From Robertmurraya sp047302285 (GTDB lineage Bacteria; Bacillota; Bacilli; Bacillales; Cytobacillaceae): a DNA stretch of 64,000 nucleotides. The translations under genes and the position numbers were made by a program. The stretch covers positions 3,534,001 through 3,598,000 of the forward strand of contig NZ_CP154845.1 of NCBI RefSeq assembly GCF_047302285.1, written 5' to 3'. The notes beneath the pieces are model-generated. The model did not search any database and was not told where the DNA came from. It saw only the letters and a list, made by a program, of their open reading frames with translations. The number at the start of each line of letters is the position of its first letter. The stretch's first letter is position 1. Of this stretch, positions 51,151 through 60,557 are shown in pieces.

Positions 51151-52452
51151 ATGTTTAAATTAAAGGAGCATCAAACGAATGTTAAAACAGAGCTTTTAGC
51201 AGGCGTTACAACGTTTTTAACGATGGTATATATCGTCGTGGTAAACCCAATTATTTTAGCAGATGCTGGGGTACCATTTGATCAAGTGTTCACAGCTACC
51301 ATTATTTCAGCAGTAGTTGGTACATTATGGATCGGATTATTTGCCAACTACCCGATTGCCATCGCGCCTGGAATGGGGTTAAATGCCTATTTTGCCTATT
51401 CCGTCGTCGGTAGTCATGGAAATATTGATTATATAACAGCCTTTGCTGCTGTTTTTATCGCAGGGATTATTTTCATCATTTTATCTTTAACGCCACTAAG
51501 AAATATGCTTATTGAGGCGATTCCTGAAAACCTTAAGTTTGGTATTAGCGCTGGTATTGGACTATTTATTGCCTTTATCGGATTACGTCTTACAGGCATT
51601 ATTACTGCTCATCCAACAAACTTAGTTGCTTTAGGAGATTTACGAGAACCATCCGCTTATTTAACTCTAATCGGACTCGCGGTCACTTTAATTTTAATGA
51701 CATTACGTGTCCATGGAGCACTATTTTTTGGGATGATTATAACAGGACTCATTGCTTTCTTTATCGGAGAGCTTTCCTTCACACAAGGATTTGTCGCACT
51801 TCCTAGCTTACCTGAAGGACTGATTGTCTTAAATCCAATTGAAGCACTTGGCGAAGTCTTCTCTCACAGCCTGTATGCTGTAGTCTTTTCCTTCTTGCTT
51901 GTAACGATCTTTGATACAACAGGAACAATGGTCGGTGTTGCCCAACAAGCTGGGCTTATGAAAGGAAACAAATTGCCTCAAGCGAAAAAAGCATTGCTTG
52001 CTGATTCAATTGGTACAACGGTTGGTTCAATGTTTGGAACAAGTCCCACAACTGCCTACATTGAATCTTCCGCAGGTGTGGCTGCTGGTGGTCGTACAGG
52101 TTTAACTTCCGTAACAGTTGGGGTACTCTTCATTCTAGCTGCATTCTTCGGACCACTTGTAAGTGCTGTATCTGGATTATCAGCGATAACAGCACCAGCG
52201 TTAATCATTGTTGGGAGTTTAATGATGGGCTCGATCGCAAAAATTAAATGGAATGAGCTTGACGAAGCTTTCCCGGCTTTTCTCACAATCTTAGCGATGC
52301 CTCTTACTTCAAGTATCGCAACAGGGATTGCTTTAGGATTCATCTCTTATCCTCTATTAAAAGTAGCGAAAGGGAAATGGCGTGAAGTTCATCCTGTGAT
52401 TTACGTTTTCGCTGTGCTGTTTTTCTACCAGTTAGTGTATTTACCGCATTAA
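51151..52452 (+). CDS. pbuG: Hypoxanthine/guanine permease, AzgA/PbuG type
   Basis: A 433-residue NCS2-family permease with about 12 membrane spans. Features include LLAGVTTFLTMVYIVVVNP, APGMGLNAYFAYSVV, FDTTGTMVGVAQQAGLM and FGTSPTTAYIESSAGVAAGG, all typical of the AzgA/PbuG subgroup. It imports purine bases with protons. ATG 51151 follows GGAGG by 5 nt. The leader is about 35 nt, with no guanine riboswitch core. PurBox-like sites flank the promoter. PbuO is a close paralogue and cannot be excluded. Confidence 0.9.
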   Translation: MFKLKEHQTNVKTELLAGVTTFLTMVYIVVVNPIILADAGVPFDQVFTATIISAVVGTLWIGLFANYPIAIAPGMGLNAYFAYSVVGSHGNIDYITAFAAVFIAGIIFIILSLTPLRNMLIEAIPENLKFGISAGIGLFIAFIGLRLTGIITAHPTNLVALGDLREPSAYLTLIGLAVTLILMTLRVHGALFFGMIITGLIAFFIGELSFTQGFVALPSLPEGLIVLNPIEALGEVFSHSLYAVVFSFLLVTIFDTTGTMVGVAQQAGLMKGNKLPQAKKALLADSIGTTVGSMFGTSPTTAYIESSAGVAAGGRTGLTSVTVGVLFILAAFFGPLVSAVSGLSAITAPALIIVGSLMMGSIAKIKWNELDEAFPAFLTILAMPLTSSIATGIALGFISYPLLKVAKGKWREVHPVIYVFAVLFFYQLVYLPH

Positions 52453-52481
52453 ACAAGTCGAGGAAATATTCTTGACAAAAC

Positions 52482-52516
52482 AAAAACAGAGTCGAAACGT
52501 TTTCGACTCTGTTTTT
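52482..52516 (+). terminator. Terminator of the purine permease gene
   Basis: AAAAACAGAGTCGAAA and TTTCGACTCTGTTTTT form a 16-bp stem with a 3-nt loop, followed by T. It also serves the convergent aldo/keto reductase gene. Confidence 0.9.
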
Positions 52517-52540
52517 TGTTTTCAATTTTAAATTATAAAT

Positions 52541-53443
52541 TTATGCTACATTTTCACCTGTTGAAGCAATCCATATTTTAAACCATTGCTGACGAGTCAT
52601 GTTGATTTGTAAGGCGTCAATGGCTGATTTGATACGTTCAATTTTACCTGAACCAATAATTGGCATGATGATAGCAGGATGAGCAAGTAGCCATGCAAAC
52701 ATCAACTTGTCAATTTCTGAAACATTCAATTCTTCTCCTACCTCTTGAAGCACTTTCTTTAATCGAGCTGATTTATCATCCATGCTTGAGAAAATGGAAC
52801 CCCCTGCTAAAGGAGACCACGCCATTGGAGCCACTCTTTTTTGCAAGCATTGGTCAATCGTTCCGTCTAGGAATGCCTGCAAATGACTAGCTGAGATTTC
52901 TACCTGATTGGTAACAAGTGAAAATGGCAGATAACTATCCAGCATTTCAAATTGTGAAGGAGTAAAGTTTGAAACCCCAAAATGCTTCACTTTTCCTTCT
53001 TCCTTTAATTGAATAAAGGCTTGCGCTACTTCACTTGGATCCATGAACGGATCTGGACGATGAATGAGCAATACGTCAATATAATCTGTTTGTAAATTTC
53101 TCAAAGAGTTTTCTGCGCTCCAAATGATATGTTTTCTGCTCGTATCATAATGCTGAATTTCATGCTCAGGACGTGCCTTTGATACAAGTTTAATTCCGCA
53201 TTTCGTGACGATCTCCATTTTATCTCTAAGAGAAGGCTTTAGGGCCAACGCCTTGCCGAAAAGGGCCTCATTTTGATAGCCACCATAAATATCGGCATGA
53301 TCAAATGTCGTAATTCCGAACTCTAAGCATTGCTCTACTAATGAAAGAACTTCATCATCGCCCAGTTTCCAATCATTCAACCGCCAAAGTCCATGAATCA
53401 TTCTTGAAAAAGTTAATTCCTCTGTCATTTTGACTCTTTCCAT
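52541..53443 (-). CDS. Aldo/keto reductase (YcsN/YdhF-like)
   Basis: A 300-residue TIM-barrel oxidoreductase with the catalytic tetrad visible: Asp and Tyr in FDHADIYGGYQNE, Lys in EIVTKCGI, His in LLIHRPDP. NADPH-binding features include WSPLAGG and IIGSGKIERIKSA. It resembles B. subtilis YcsN and E. coli YdhF. Substrate unknown. ATG 53443 follows AAAGGTG by 6 nt. A GTG at 53452 overlaps that signal. It follows proC on the same strand by 28 nt, so the two may be co-transcribed. Confidence 0.88.
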   Translation of the reverse strand: MERVKMTEELTFSRMIHGLWRLNDWKLGDDEVLSLVEQCLEFGITTFDHADIYGGYQNEALFGKALALKPSLRDKMEIVTKCGIKLVSKARPEHEIQHYDTSRKHIIWSAENSLRNLQTDYIDVLLIHRPDPFMDPSEVAQAFIQLKEEGKVKHFGVSNFTPSQFEMLDSYLPFSLVTNQVEISASHLQAFLDGTIDQCLQKRVAPMAWSPLAGGSIFSSMDDKSARLKKVLQEVGEELNVSEIDKLMFAWLLAHPAIIMPIIGSGKIERIKSAIDALQINMTRQQWFKIWIASTGENVA

Positions 53444-53471
53444 TTTAGTCACCTTTTCTTATGTATTTTAT

Positions 53472-54275
53472 TTAGGCTTTAAGTGCTTTCGTCTTATCTG
53501 TACATTTCTCCATTGCCTTTAAAACAGCTGCCCGAAATCCATATTGTTCGAGGGCAGATACCGCTTCAATGGTAGCCCCACCTGGCGTACAAACCTGATC
53601 CTTTAATTCTCCTGGATGGGTTCCCGTTTCAAGAACCATTTTTGCAGCCCCTAACACAGCTTGAGCGGCAAACTTATAAGCTTGATCTCTTGGGATTCCA
53701 TTCTTAACTCCTCCATCTGCTAAAGCTTCAATAAACATATATACATAGGCTGGAGAAGAACCACTAATCGCCGGAATACTGTCCATGAGCTGTTCTTTAA
53801 TCACCTCTGCTTGTCCGAATGAACGGAAAATTGCCAGCACCCTCTCTACTTCGTCACCATTTATCCTCGCGTTAACACTAAGCGCACTCATACCTTCCCC
53901 CACAAAGGATGGAGTATTTGGCATAGTACGAACCGCTTTTATTGCTTGCCCAAATTCCTCTTCCAACCATTGCAAAGTGATTCCCGCTGCGACCGTAATG
54001 ATCACTAATTCTTCCCTTATGTCTTGTTTGATTTCAGCAATCACTTCCTTATGGATATCTGGTTTCACAGCAAGAAAAAGAATATCAGACCAGCGAGCAA
54101 CTTCCCGATTATCGATTGTCGTTTTAATTGAAAACTGATTTTTTACCGTCATGAGGGTATTCTCTGTTTTCGCACTTACCATCATATTCTCTGCAGAAAT
54201 CGTTCCAGATGACAACATTCCTTTGATCATTGCTTGAGCCATTTTTCCACAGCCAATAAATCCGATCTTCTTCAT
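53472..54275 (-). CDS. proC: Pyrroline-5-carboxylate reductase
   Basis: A 267-residue enzyme that reduces pyrroline-5-carboxylate to proline with NAD(P)H. The Rossmann motif IGFIGCGKMAQAMIKGM is at the N-terminus. AVRTMPNTPSFVGEGMSAL and the C-terminal signature around PGGATIEAVSALEQYGFR are diagnostic. It lies upstream of the aldo/keto reductase gene and has an orphan terminator in its leader. Several ProC paralogues exist in Bacillus (ProI, ProG, ProH), and I cannot say which this is. Confidence 0.94.
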   Translation of the reverse strand: MKKIGFIGCGKMAQAMIKGMLSSGTISAENMMVSAKTENTLMTVKNQFSIKTTIDNREVARWSDILFLAVKPDIHKEVIAEIKQDIREELVIITVAAGITLQWLEEEFGQAIKAVRTMPNTPSFVGEGMSALSVNARINGDEVERVLAIFRSFGQAEVIKEQLMDSIPAISGSSPAYVYMFIEALADGGVKNGIPRDQAYKFAAQAVLGAAKMVLETGTHPGELKDQVCTPGGATIEAVSALEQYGFRAAVLKAMEKCTDKTKALKA

Positions 54276-54325
54276 TTTGTAAAACTCCTTAATGTATCAA
54301 ACCTTATGATTCTCTTAACACTATA

Positions 54326-54354
54326 CAAAAAAGTCTCTGAAAACTCCAGAGACT
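54326..54354 (-). terminator. Orphan terminator in the proC leader
   Basis: On the minus strand AGTCTCTG and CAGAGACT form a perfect 8-bp stem with a 7-nt loop followed by six T residues. The only gene upstream (54421) runs on the other strand, so this hairpin would attenuate transcription entering proC. Confidence 0.6.
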
Positions 54355-54420
54355 CTACTTTGAGTAAAATATGAAATTTATGAAAGAATAGTAATATAAG
54401 TACTTTCTGAGGTGTATTTC

Positions 54421-55143
54421 ATGGAAATGATAGAAGTATTAAAAATTTTGGGTCGTATTGTCACGATTCTCCCTCTTTTATTAATTGTTACACTAATAAT
54501 GGGGAAACGTTCTATTGGTGAGCTTCCTGTGTTTGATTTTTTAGTTATTCTAGTACTTGGTTCAGTAGTAGGGGCAGACATTGCTGAGCCGGACGTAAAT
54601 CACTATTATGTAGCGCTCGCAGTCGTAGCAATAGGGCTCCTACAATTTATCGTGTCCCTCCTCAAAATCCGGTATCGAAAACTGGGGAGTTTGCTAACTT
54701 TTGAGCCCACAATCGTGATTCATAATGGTCAATTTTTAATAGAAAATATGAAAAGAATTCGATACTCCATTGATAATGTCCTCAATATGCTTCGTGAGCA
54801 TGATGTTTTCAATGTGAAGGATGTAGAAATTGCGATCATTGAGGCAAATGGTAGTCTTTCCGTCAAACTTGTTCATCCAAAAGAGCCAGCCAAGATTGAA
54901 AATATCCATGCAGTCGTGTCTGATCAAGGAATCGAAATAGCCGTTATCATTGATGGAATCATCAACGAGCAAGTGCTGCAGTCCTTTAACTTAGATGCAA
55001 CGTGGTTGGAAAGAGAACTGAAGAAAAACAATATTACAGATGCGCGTTCAGTGTTTTATGCGGCGATTAATCAAGCGAAGGAACTTCATATTTCGCCCAA
55101 AAAGAATACGTCATCTGGTCAAAGACCAATCATTTTGCACTAA
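54421..55143 (+). CDS. DUF421 (YetF/YrbG-like) membrane protein
   Basis: A 240-residue protein with three N-terminal membrane spans (about residues 8-75) including MGKRSIGELPVFDFLVILVL, followed by a soluble domain with GSLLTFEPTIVIHNGQFLIE and RDARSVFYAAINQAKELHIS-like strands. This is the DUF421/YetF family, which is common in spore-formers. Related proteins are present in spore membranes and affect germination, but the role here is unknown. ATG 54421 follows GAGGTG by 6 nt. Its stop overlaps that of the LysM gene by 4 nt (convergent). Confidence 0.88.
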   Translation: MEMIEVLKILGRIVTILPLLLIVTLIMGKRSIGELPVFDFLVILVLGSVVGADIAEPDVNHYYVALAVVAIGLLQFIVSLLKIRYRKLGSLLTFEPTIVIHNGQFLIENMKRIRYSIDNVLNMLREHDVFNVKDVEIAIIEANGSLSVKLVHPKEPAKIENIHAVVSDQGIEIAVIIDGIINEQVLQSFNLDATWLERELKKNNITDARSVFYAAINQAKELHISPKKNTSSGQRPIILH

Positions 55144-55337
55144 TCCTCGACAGGAATGCGGAGAGTATCCCCTATTGTCAGCTGTTTCGGGTCTCGATGC
55201 TTGTTAACCATGAAGATGGACATAATGGGGATATTCAATTCTCTGGCGATTGAACAAACGGTATCACCTCTTTTGATTTTGTATACCTTTAACATGCCTT
55301 GAGAAGTTGTTTTCTTTTCCAAAATGATCACCACCAT
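55140..55337 (-). CDS. Small LysM-domain protein
   Basis: A 65-residue protein that consists almost only of one LysM domain (YKIKRGDTVCSIARELNIP, then KQLTIGDTLRIP), a peptidoglycan-binding fold. No clear signal peptide is seen. ATG 55337 lacks a Shine-Dalgarno, whereas a TTG at 55322 has GGTGATC close upstream, so the true start may be the TTG. It might act in cell-wall or spore-cortex targeting. Confidence 0.75.
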   Translation of the reverse strand: MVVIILEKKTTSQGMLKVYKIKRGDTVCSIARELNIPIMSIFMVNKHRDPKQLTIGDTLRIPVED

Positions 55338-55512
55338 AGCTTAAAAGTTATTCAATAAATACCCTGCAATTCGGGCGTTAAACGCGGATAAGCCTAGATT
55401 TTTTGTGACCATTTTGGAATAAAACAAAAGAGGATTTTCTAAAAAGATAGCTCTCTGGAATGGGAGTGGGTAAATAATTCAATGAGCTAGAGCGAGGATT
55501 AAGAATAGGGAA

Positions 55513-55701
55513 AATAGCAGGAAAATTTCCGCTTAATTTGCGATTCACACTAAAAATAACGATTATAAGCGGAGAAATTCCGCTTATTGGCGCTAAAATC
55601 GGAAAAACAATCGATTTTTCACTGTATAAGCGGAAAAACTTCCCTTATATTCCCCGAAATGAACTTCATTTTCCAGTTAACCGGAAAATCTCCTGTTAAC
55701 T
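55513..55701. repeat. Dispersed repeat family 2, diverged copy e
   Basis: Four quasi-palindromic boxes with GCGGAAA/TTTCCGC cores start at 55513, 55564, 55625 and 55676 (spacing 51, 61, 51). The order and exact sequence differ from copies a, b and f, but the spacing is kept. It fills most of the gap 55338-55730, next to the 3' end of yknZ. Confidence 0.65.
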
Positions 55702-55730
55702 ATAGTTTGTCAACAGACTGAATCGTAAAT

Positions 55731-56924
55731 TTATTCGTATCTTAAAGCCTCAATCGGATCGAGCTTTGAGGCTTTATTCGCTGGTAGTAGGCCAAAAATA
55801 ATTCCGATCACCATCGAAAAGACGATGCCACCAACGACCACCTGCCACGAGATAAGTGAAGGCCAACCTGCAAAGAAAGCAACAATCCCAGAGACACCCC
55901 AACCAAGGAGAATCCCGATCATGCCTCCAATTAACGTTAAAATAATCGCTTCGATTAAAAATTGTGTCAGCACTTGGTTTCTCGTTGCTCCTAGAGCCAT
56001 ACGTATTCCTATCTCTCGCGTCCGTTCAGTAACAGACACAAGCATGATGTTCATAACCCCAATTCCACCGACAAATAAAGAAATTCCGGCAATGCTCCCA
56101 ATGATGAGCGTCATAATTCTTGTAATTTGCCCAATACCTTCAGCCATTTCTTCCATATTGATGACCATATAGGAATCCTCTGTATTGTGAAGCTGATTCA
56201 ATTGAAACGTCGCTTTTTCCCCAACGATTTGAATGTGATCGGCTGAAATCGCTTGAAGGGTCATTTGCGTAATATCATCTTTTCCGAAAACCATTTTCCA
56301 CGTATTAAAAGGAAGATAAACATCCATCGAGCCAAAAGCGAAAAGGCCAGTTGGCTTAGCTAACACACCGATGATTTCAACTGGTTGATTGCCAACCCGA
56401 ATGACTTCACCTATCGGATTTTGACCTTCAAAAAATTCCTCCTGCAATGTATTGCTTACTAGGGCCGCTCTTCGTCCACTTCTAAAATCTGATTCAGAGA
56501 ATCCTTGGCCTCTTTCAATCTCTAAATTATTCAGATCCATATAAGCTTGGTTAATCCCAAAAACAGAGCTATCTCCGGTTTGTTCCCGATAACGTATGGG
56601 TGAATATTCAGAGCTTGAAGCAACCACTTGCTTCACTTCTGGTATCGCCTCTAATATTCTAATATCCTCACTCGTAAAAGCAGCATCATAAAGTACGCTC
56701 GGGTTCGCCTGTATCTCTTCTTCGCTTGGCTGGTAAAATAGTTCAACGGTGTTTCCTGGCCCTGTAATTTGTGATTTTAGAACGGCCTCTCCACCTTGAC
56801 CTATGGCGACGACAATAATGACGGCACCAACACCGATAATGATTCCGAGCATCGTCAAAATGGAGCGGAGCTTATGAGCCTTTAAAGAACTGAACGCCAT
56901 TTTCATATTTTCCATTACACTCAT
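55731..56924 (-). CDS. yknZ: ABC transporter permease YknZ (MacB type)
   Basis: A 397-residue MacB-family permease with an N-terminal span (about 20-42), a large extracytoplasmic domain (about 45-270) and three C-terminal spans with the FtsX-type motif ERTREIGIRMALGA. In B. subtilis YknWXYZ protects the cell from the SDP toxin SdpC. It lies 6 nt after yknY and is last in the operon. Confidence 0.93.
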   Translation of the reverse strand: MSVMENMKMAFSSLKAHKLRSILTMLGIIIGVGAVIIVVAIGQGGEAVLKSQITGPGNTVELFYQPSEEEIQANPSVLYDAAFTSEDIRILEAIPEVKQVVASSSEYSPIRYREQTGDSSVFGINQAYMDLNNLEIERGQGFSESDFRSGRRAALVSNTLQEEFFEGQNPIGEVIRVGNQPVEIIGVLAKPTGLFAFGSMDVYLPFNTWKMVFGKDDITQMTLQAISADHIQIVGEKATFQLNQLHNTEDSYMVINMEEMAEGIGQITRIMTLIIGSIAGISLFVGGIGVMNIMLVSVTERTREIGIRMALGATRNQVLTQFLIEAIILTLIGGMIGILLGWGVSGIVAFFAGWPSLISWQVVVGGIVFSMVIGIIFGLLPANKASKLDPIEALRYE

Positions 56925-56930
56925 AAGCTC

Positions 56931-57608
56931 TCACCTCCTCACGTCATTTGCGACAATTTCGCCATCGCGAACGGTGATTGTACGATTTGTATACTCGGCA
57001 ATTTCCGCTTCATGTGTTACCAATACTACGGTTGTACCTTCCTCATTCAGTTTCACAAATTGCTCCATGATCGAGACACTTGTCTTCGTATCAAGTGCTC
57101 CCGTCGGCTCATCTGCTAAAATGATTTGCGGTTGATTCACGATCGCTCGGGCAATCGCTACACGTTGCTTTTGTCCACCTGATAATGCATTCGGTAAATG
57201 CCCCATCCTGTCGCTAAGACCGACTTTACGAAGAGCCTCTTCTGCTCGTTCAAGCCTCTCTTTTTTCCCGATACCACTGTAGATCATTGGCAATTCTACG
57301 TTTCGGAGAGCTGTTAACCTTGGCAATAATTGAAACTGCTGAAACACAAAACCGATCGATTGATTTCGAACCCGCGCCAAAGCGACATCCTCATAATCAG
57401 AGATATTTTCACCGTTGAGCATATACTGTCCACTTGTTTGCTTATCAAGACAACCGATAATATTCATTAAAGTAGACTTTCCAGAGCCTGATGGCCCCAT
57501 TATCGCAGTGAATTCCCCTTCCTCAATCGTTAGTCGAATCGATTTCAAAACATCGATTTGTTCCTTCCCGACCGTGTAGGTTTTTCTTATATCTCTTAAC
57601 TCAATCAT
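56931..57608 (-). CDS. yknY: ABC transporter ATPase YknY (LolD/MacB type)
   Basis: A 225-residue ATPase with Walker A GPSGSGKSTLMN, Q-loop VFQQFQLLP, signature LSGGQKQRVAIARA, Walker B ILADEPTGALD and His switch VTHEAE. This is the compact MacB/LolD class that pairs with four-span permeases. It overlaps yknX by 4 nt. Confidence 0.95.
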   Translation of the reverse strand: MIELRDIRKTYTVGKEQIDVLKSIRLTIEEGEFTAIMGPSGSGKSTLMNIIGCLDKQTSGQYMLNGENISDYEDVALARVRNQSIGFVFQQFQLLPRLTALRNVELPMIYSGIGKKERLERAEEALRKVGLSDRMGHLPNALSGGQKQRVAIARAIVNQPQIILADEPTGALDTKTSVSIMEQFVKLNEEGTTVVLVTHEAEIAEYTNRTITVRDGEIVANDVRR

Positions 57609-58726
57609 TGGACAGTCACTTCCATCCCATCACTCACTTTATCTGACGGGTTCAATACAATCGTGTCTTCGGCTTTAAGACCCTCAACAACTTCCATTCG
57701 TTCACCTGATGTAATGCCAATTTCAATCTCTTGTTTATGGGCAATGCCATCATTTACTAGATAAACGAATGTTTTATCATCCTCATAGATAATAGCTTCA
57801 GAGGAAATGACAAATCCTTCTTTTTCTTCCGTCTCAATTTCCATAATTAGTTGGAAGCCAGGTTTGAGATCTATCCCATCGTTGATCTGAACGATAATCG
57901 GAAACTGTACTGCTTGATTCTCCATCGGGTTTGCTAGCCCAGTATTCTGCGGAACACTAGCAACATTTACGATTTCTCCCTCCCATTCTTCATTTGGAAG
58001 TACGTCCGATTTTAGAATGACCTTTTGTCCACTCCTCACCTTTAACACATCATACTCTGATAAAGAACCAGTAGCGATCATACTATGTAAACTGCCGACT
58101 TGGACAAGCGGCTCTTGCACTTCTGTTACAAGTTCTGTCGCATTCTCATTTACCGTTAGAACAGTACCCTCTACCAAACTAGTAAGTTCAAAATCTTTTA
58201 CTCTCTCTTCAAGAGCATCTTTTTGTAAAAGGGTTTGCTTCAAATCCAAATTAGCAAGCCTTATTTCCATTTCAATTTGGTCATATTCGGAAGCCAATTG
58301 CTTTTCTGCTTCCTTTTTACCGATTTGATCAGAGAGATCCTTTTTCCTACTATCAAGATGTTCCTTTTGCTTTTGTAATTGATTGATCCGTAAATATCCG
58401 GATTCAACGGATATTTTATTCTGTTCGATTTCAAGATTGAGTTGAGAATCGTCAAATCTGACTAGAACATCGCCTTTTTTAACCTGTTGCCCTACTTCAA
58501 CGAGAATTTCTTCGACCTTGCCAAGCTCAGGAGAAGAAAATACACTCTGCTCCTCCTGAAGTTCTAAAGTCCCTGGCACCATTAAGGTGGAAGAAATTTT
58601 TTCTTGTTTCACTTCCATTACCTCGACGGCAAGCGGCTTAGCAAAAGCTGTTCGATAAGCACTTACTCCAACCATGATGATGATTAAAGTGGCAACACCT
58701 ACGCCAATCCAAAGTTTCTTTTTCAT
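57605..58726 (-). CDS. yknX: HlyD-family adaptor YknX
   Basis: A 373-residue membrane-fusion protein with an N-terminal anchor (MKKKLWIGVGVATLIIIMVG), a biotinyl-lipoyl-like hairpin (VGQQVKKGDVLVRFD) split by a long coiled coil (about residues 100-190), then beta-barrel segments. It bridges the YknYZ transporter to the cell wall side. It overlaps yknY by 4 nt and yknW by 1 nt. Confidence 0.92.
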   Translation of the reverse strand: MKKKLWIGVGVATLIIIMVGVSAYRTAFAKPLAVEVMEVKQEKISSTLMVPGTLELQEEQSVFSSPELGKVEEILVEVGQQVKKGDVLVRFDDSQLNLEIEQNKISVESGYLRINQLQKQKEHLDSRKKDLSDQIGKKEAEKQLASEYDQIEMEIRLANLDLKQTLLQKDALEERVKDFELTSLVEGTVLTVNENATELVTEVQEPLVQVGSLHSMIATGSLSEYDVLKVRSGQKVILKSDVLPNEEWEGEIVNVASVPQNTGLANPMENQAVQFPIIVQINDGIDLKPGFQLIMEIETEEKEGFVISSEAIIYEDDKTFVYLVNDGIAHKQEIEIGITSGERMEVVEGLKAEDTIVLNPSDKVSDGMEVTVQ

Positions 58727-59394
58727 TACACTCCAGCAATCCCTTCAAGTGCAACGCCAAGTAGGGCAAAACTTAAAGCAATCACAAAGAAGACAATCGC
58801 AATAACCCATGAAGCAATCTTTGATAATTGACCAACTTTATGAAGTCCAATCGCCGTTAAAATTAATTGCCAAATAGAAAAAACTTCAAATGTAGAAAGC
58901 ACGATGGAATCACTATTAAATAACCCTGCCAAACTCGTTAAATAAACATTGGGATTTCCACCTAGTATCGTTTGAAGAAGCGTATTTAATAATAGACCTG
59001 CTGCTCCAATCACCAAAATATATGTATTCATGGAGAAAAGCTGTTTAAATGTAACATCCTTTTTCGCGATTTTAACGATGATCAAGTGAATAACAGCTGA
59101 TATTAGTACTCCTAATATAGGAGCAATTACCCCCGCTATAGCTGTGACCATTTTCGTAAATCCCAGTATTAGTTCTGCATCCTCTAACGAAATAGAGCCT
59201 GGCACAACAATATCCTGAGCCGTTATGGTCGAAGCGATCGTGACCGAAGCAATAATGTAAAGAATGGTGATAATACCTAACGCTCCCCAAATACGTGGAT
59301 TTTCACGTATTTTTCCAAGCTGTTCCCCAGGGCTCCAAAACATCCCTAACAAAGAAGGCTTTCCACTCTTACTTGTGCTAATCTCTTTTTCCAT
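58726..59394 (-). CDS. yknW: Yip1-family membrane protein YknW
   Basis: A 222-residue protein with about five membrane spans after a short cytoplasmic N-terminus (MEKEISTSKSGKPSLLGMFW). It belongs to the Yip1-like family and is needed with YknXYZ for SDP toxin resistance in B. subtilis. ATG 59394 follows AGGGGTG by 8 nt. The TTG at 59400 in frame sits inside the spacer. A sigma-W promoter lies 42 nt upstream. Confidence 0.9.
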   Translation of the reverse strand: MEKEISTSKSGKPSLLGMFWSPGEQLGKIRENPRIWGALGIITILYIIASVTIASTITAQDIVVPGSISLEDAELILGFTKMVTAIAGVIAPILGVLISAVIHLIIVKIAKKDVTFKQLFSMNTYILVIGAAGLLLNTLLQTILGGNPNVYLTSLAGLFNSDSIVLSTFEVFSIWQLILTAIGLHKVGQLSKIASWVIAIVFFVIALSFALLGVALEGIAGV

Positions 59395-59435
59395 AATCAA
59401 ACACCCCTAAAAAATTATTTGTTCTTAATAACTTT

Positions 59436-59461
59436 TACGAGGTGTTTTGGAAAAAGTTTCA
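59436..59461 (-). promoter_or_regulatory. Sigma-W promoter of yknWXYZ
   Basis: TGAAAC (complement of 59456-59461) and CGTA (complement of 59436-59439) are separated by exactly 16 bp, the consensus of the antibiotic and envelope-stress factor sigma-W, which also drives yknWXYZ in B. subtilis. Confidence 0.9.
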
Positions 59462-59465
59462 TATA

Positions 59466-60452
59466 TTATTTTATATCGCTAGGATAAACGACTCCCATTT
59501 GCTTTCTAGCTTCATCTAGGATCTCCATTACCATTTGGGACGTCTCAAAAGTATTAATGGAGGATTCATATTTTCCATTTTGAATAAGTTCAATAAATTC
59601 CTTCGTTTCATAATACATCGGATGATTCGATTGTTCGACTGCAATATCCTCGACGTGTCCATCACGATAACGGATTTTTACATCCTCCGGTGGATTGAGC
59701 TTATCTAAAATAATGCTCCCTTCTTCTCCTTGTACTTCGGAAGGCAAATAAGAATTCGTTATTTTTGAAAAAAGAATGACGACATCCTTATCATCGTATT
59801 GTAAAATTAAGCTTCCTTCTGCATCCACACCAGTCTCGAGTATAAAACCACTTGCTTTCACTTCCGTTGGCTTTTCAAATAAATATACAGCAGGGTAGAG
59901 ACAATAAACCCCGATATCCATAAGAGAACCATTTGAAAATTCTGGTTTGAAGGCATTAAGAATCGTTCCTTCTTTGTACGCATCATAGCGAGAAGAATAT
60001 TGGCAATAGCTTGCGAAGTATCTTCTTACTGGCCCGATTTTATGTAAGTTCTTCTTGACCTCCTGGAAATTCGGCAAAAAGGTTGTTTTCAATGCTTCCA
60101 TTAGCAGCACATTATGCTTTTTCGCTGTTTCCATCATTTTCTTAATTTCTCTAACATTTGATGCCATTGGTTTTTCGCAAAGAACATGCTTCTTATTTTC
60201 CATCAAAAGAATAGCCTGCTCAGCATGGTAAGAATTAGGGCTGGCAATATAAACTGCATCAAGCTCATCACTCTTTGCCATTTCCTCAAGATTGGTAAAG
60301 GTAAGTTCTACACCATGTTTACCCGCAAATTCTCTGGCCCTTTCTTCTGTCCTTGAATATACCGCAACAAGCTTAAATTCTGGATGCTCACTTGCTGCAC
60401 TTATAAATGAATCAGTAATCCAATTCGTACCTATTACTCCAAAACGGATCAT
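59466..60452 (-). CDS. Gfo/Idh/MocA-family oxidoreductase
   Basis: A 328-residue NAD(P)-dependent oxidoreductase: Rossmann motif IRFGVIGTNWITDSFI, the catalytic EKP motif in HVLCEKPMASNVREI, and MDIGVYCLYPAVYLF. Sugar or inositol-like substrates are common for the family, but the substrate is unknown. AAGGAGG precedes the ATG. It is divergent from the aldo/keto reductase gene. Family members resemble B. subtilis YrbE or YulF only loosely. Confidence 0.88.
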   Translation of the reverse strand: MIRFGVIGTNWITDSFISAASEHPEFKLVAVYSRTEERAREFAGKHGVELTFTNLEEMAKSDELDAVYIASPNSYHAEQAILLMENKKHVLCEKPMASNVREIKKMMETAKKHNVLLMEALKTTFLPNFQEVKKNLHKIGPVRRYFASYCQYSSRYDAYKEGTILNAFKPEFSNGSLMDIGVYCLYPAVYLFEKPTEVKASGFILETGVDAEGSLILQYDDKDVVILFSKITNSYLPSEVQGEEGSIILDKLNPPEDVKIRYRDGHVEDIAVEQSNHPMYYETKEFIELIQNGKYESSINTFETSQMVMEILDEARKQMGVVYPSDIK

Positions 60453-60557
60453 AATAAAATCCTCCTTTTTTTTTCTATATGTATGCCCATTTATTGTAAC
60501 CGAAAAGGTGAATATGAGAAAATAATAGTATTCAAGCTCTTTTAAGGAGGAGAAAAA

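Noticed and set aside
54276..54420. Proline T-box riboswitch before proC
   Set aside because: There is no T-box consensus and the region is only 145 bp long. Just the terminator hairpin is present.
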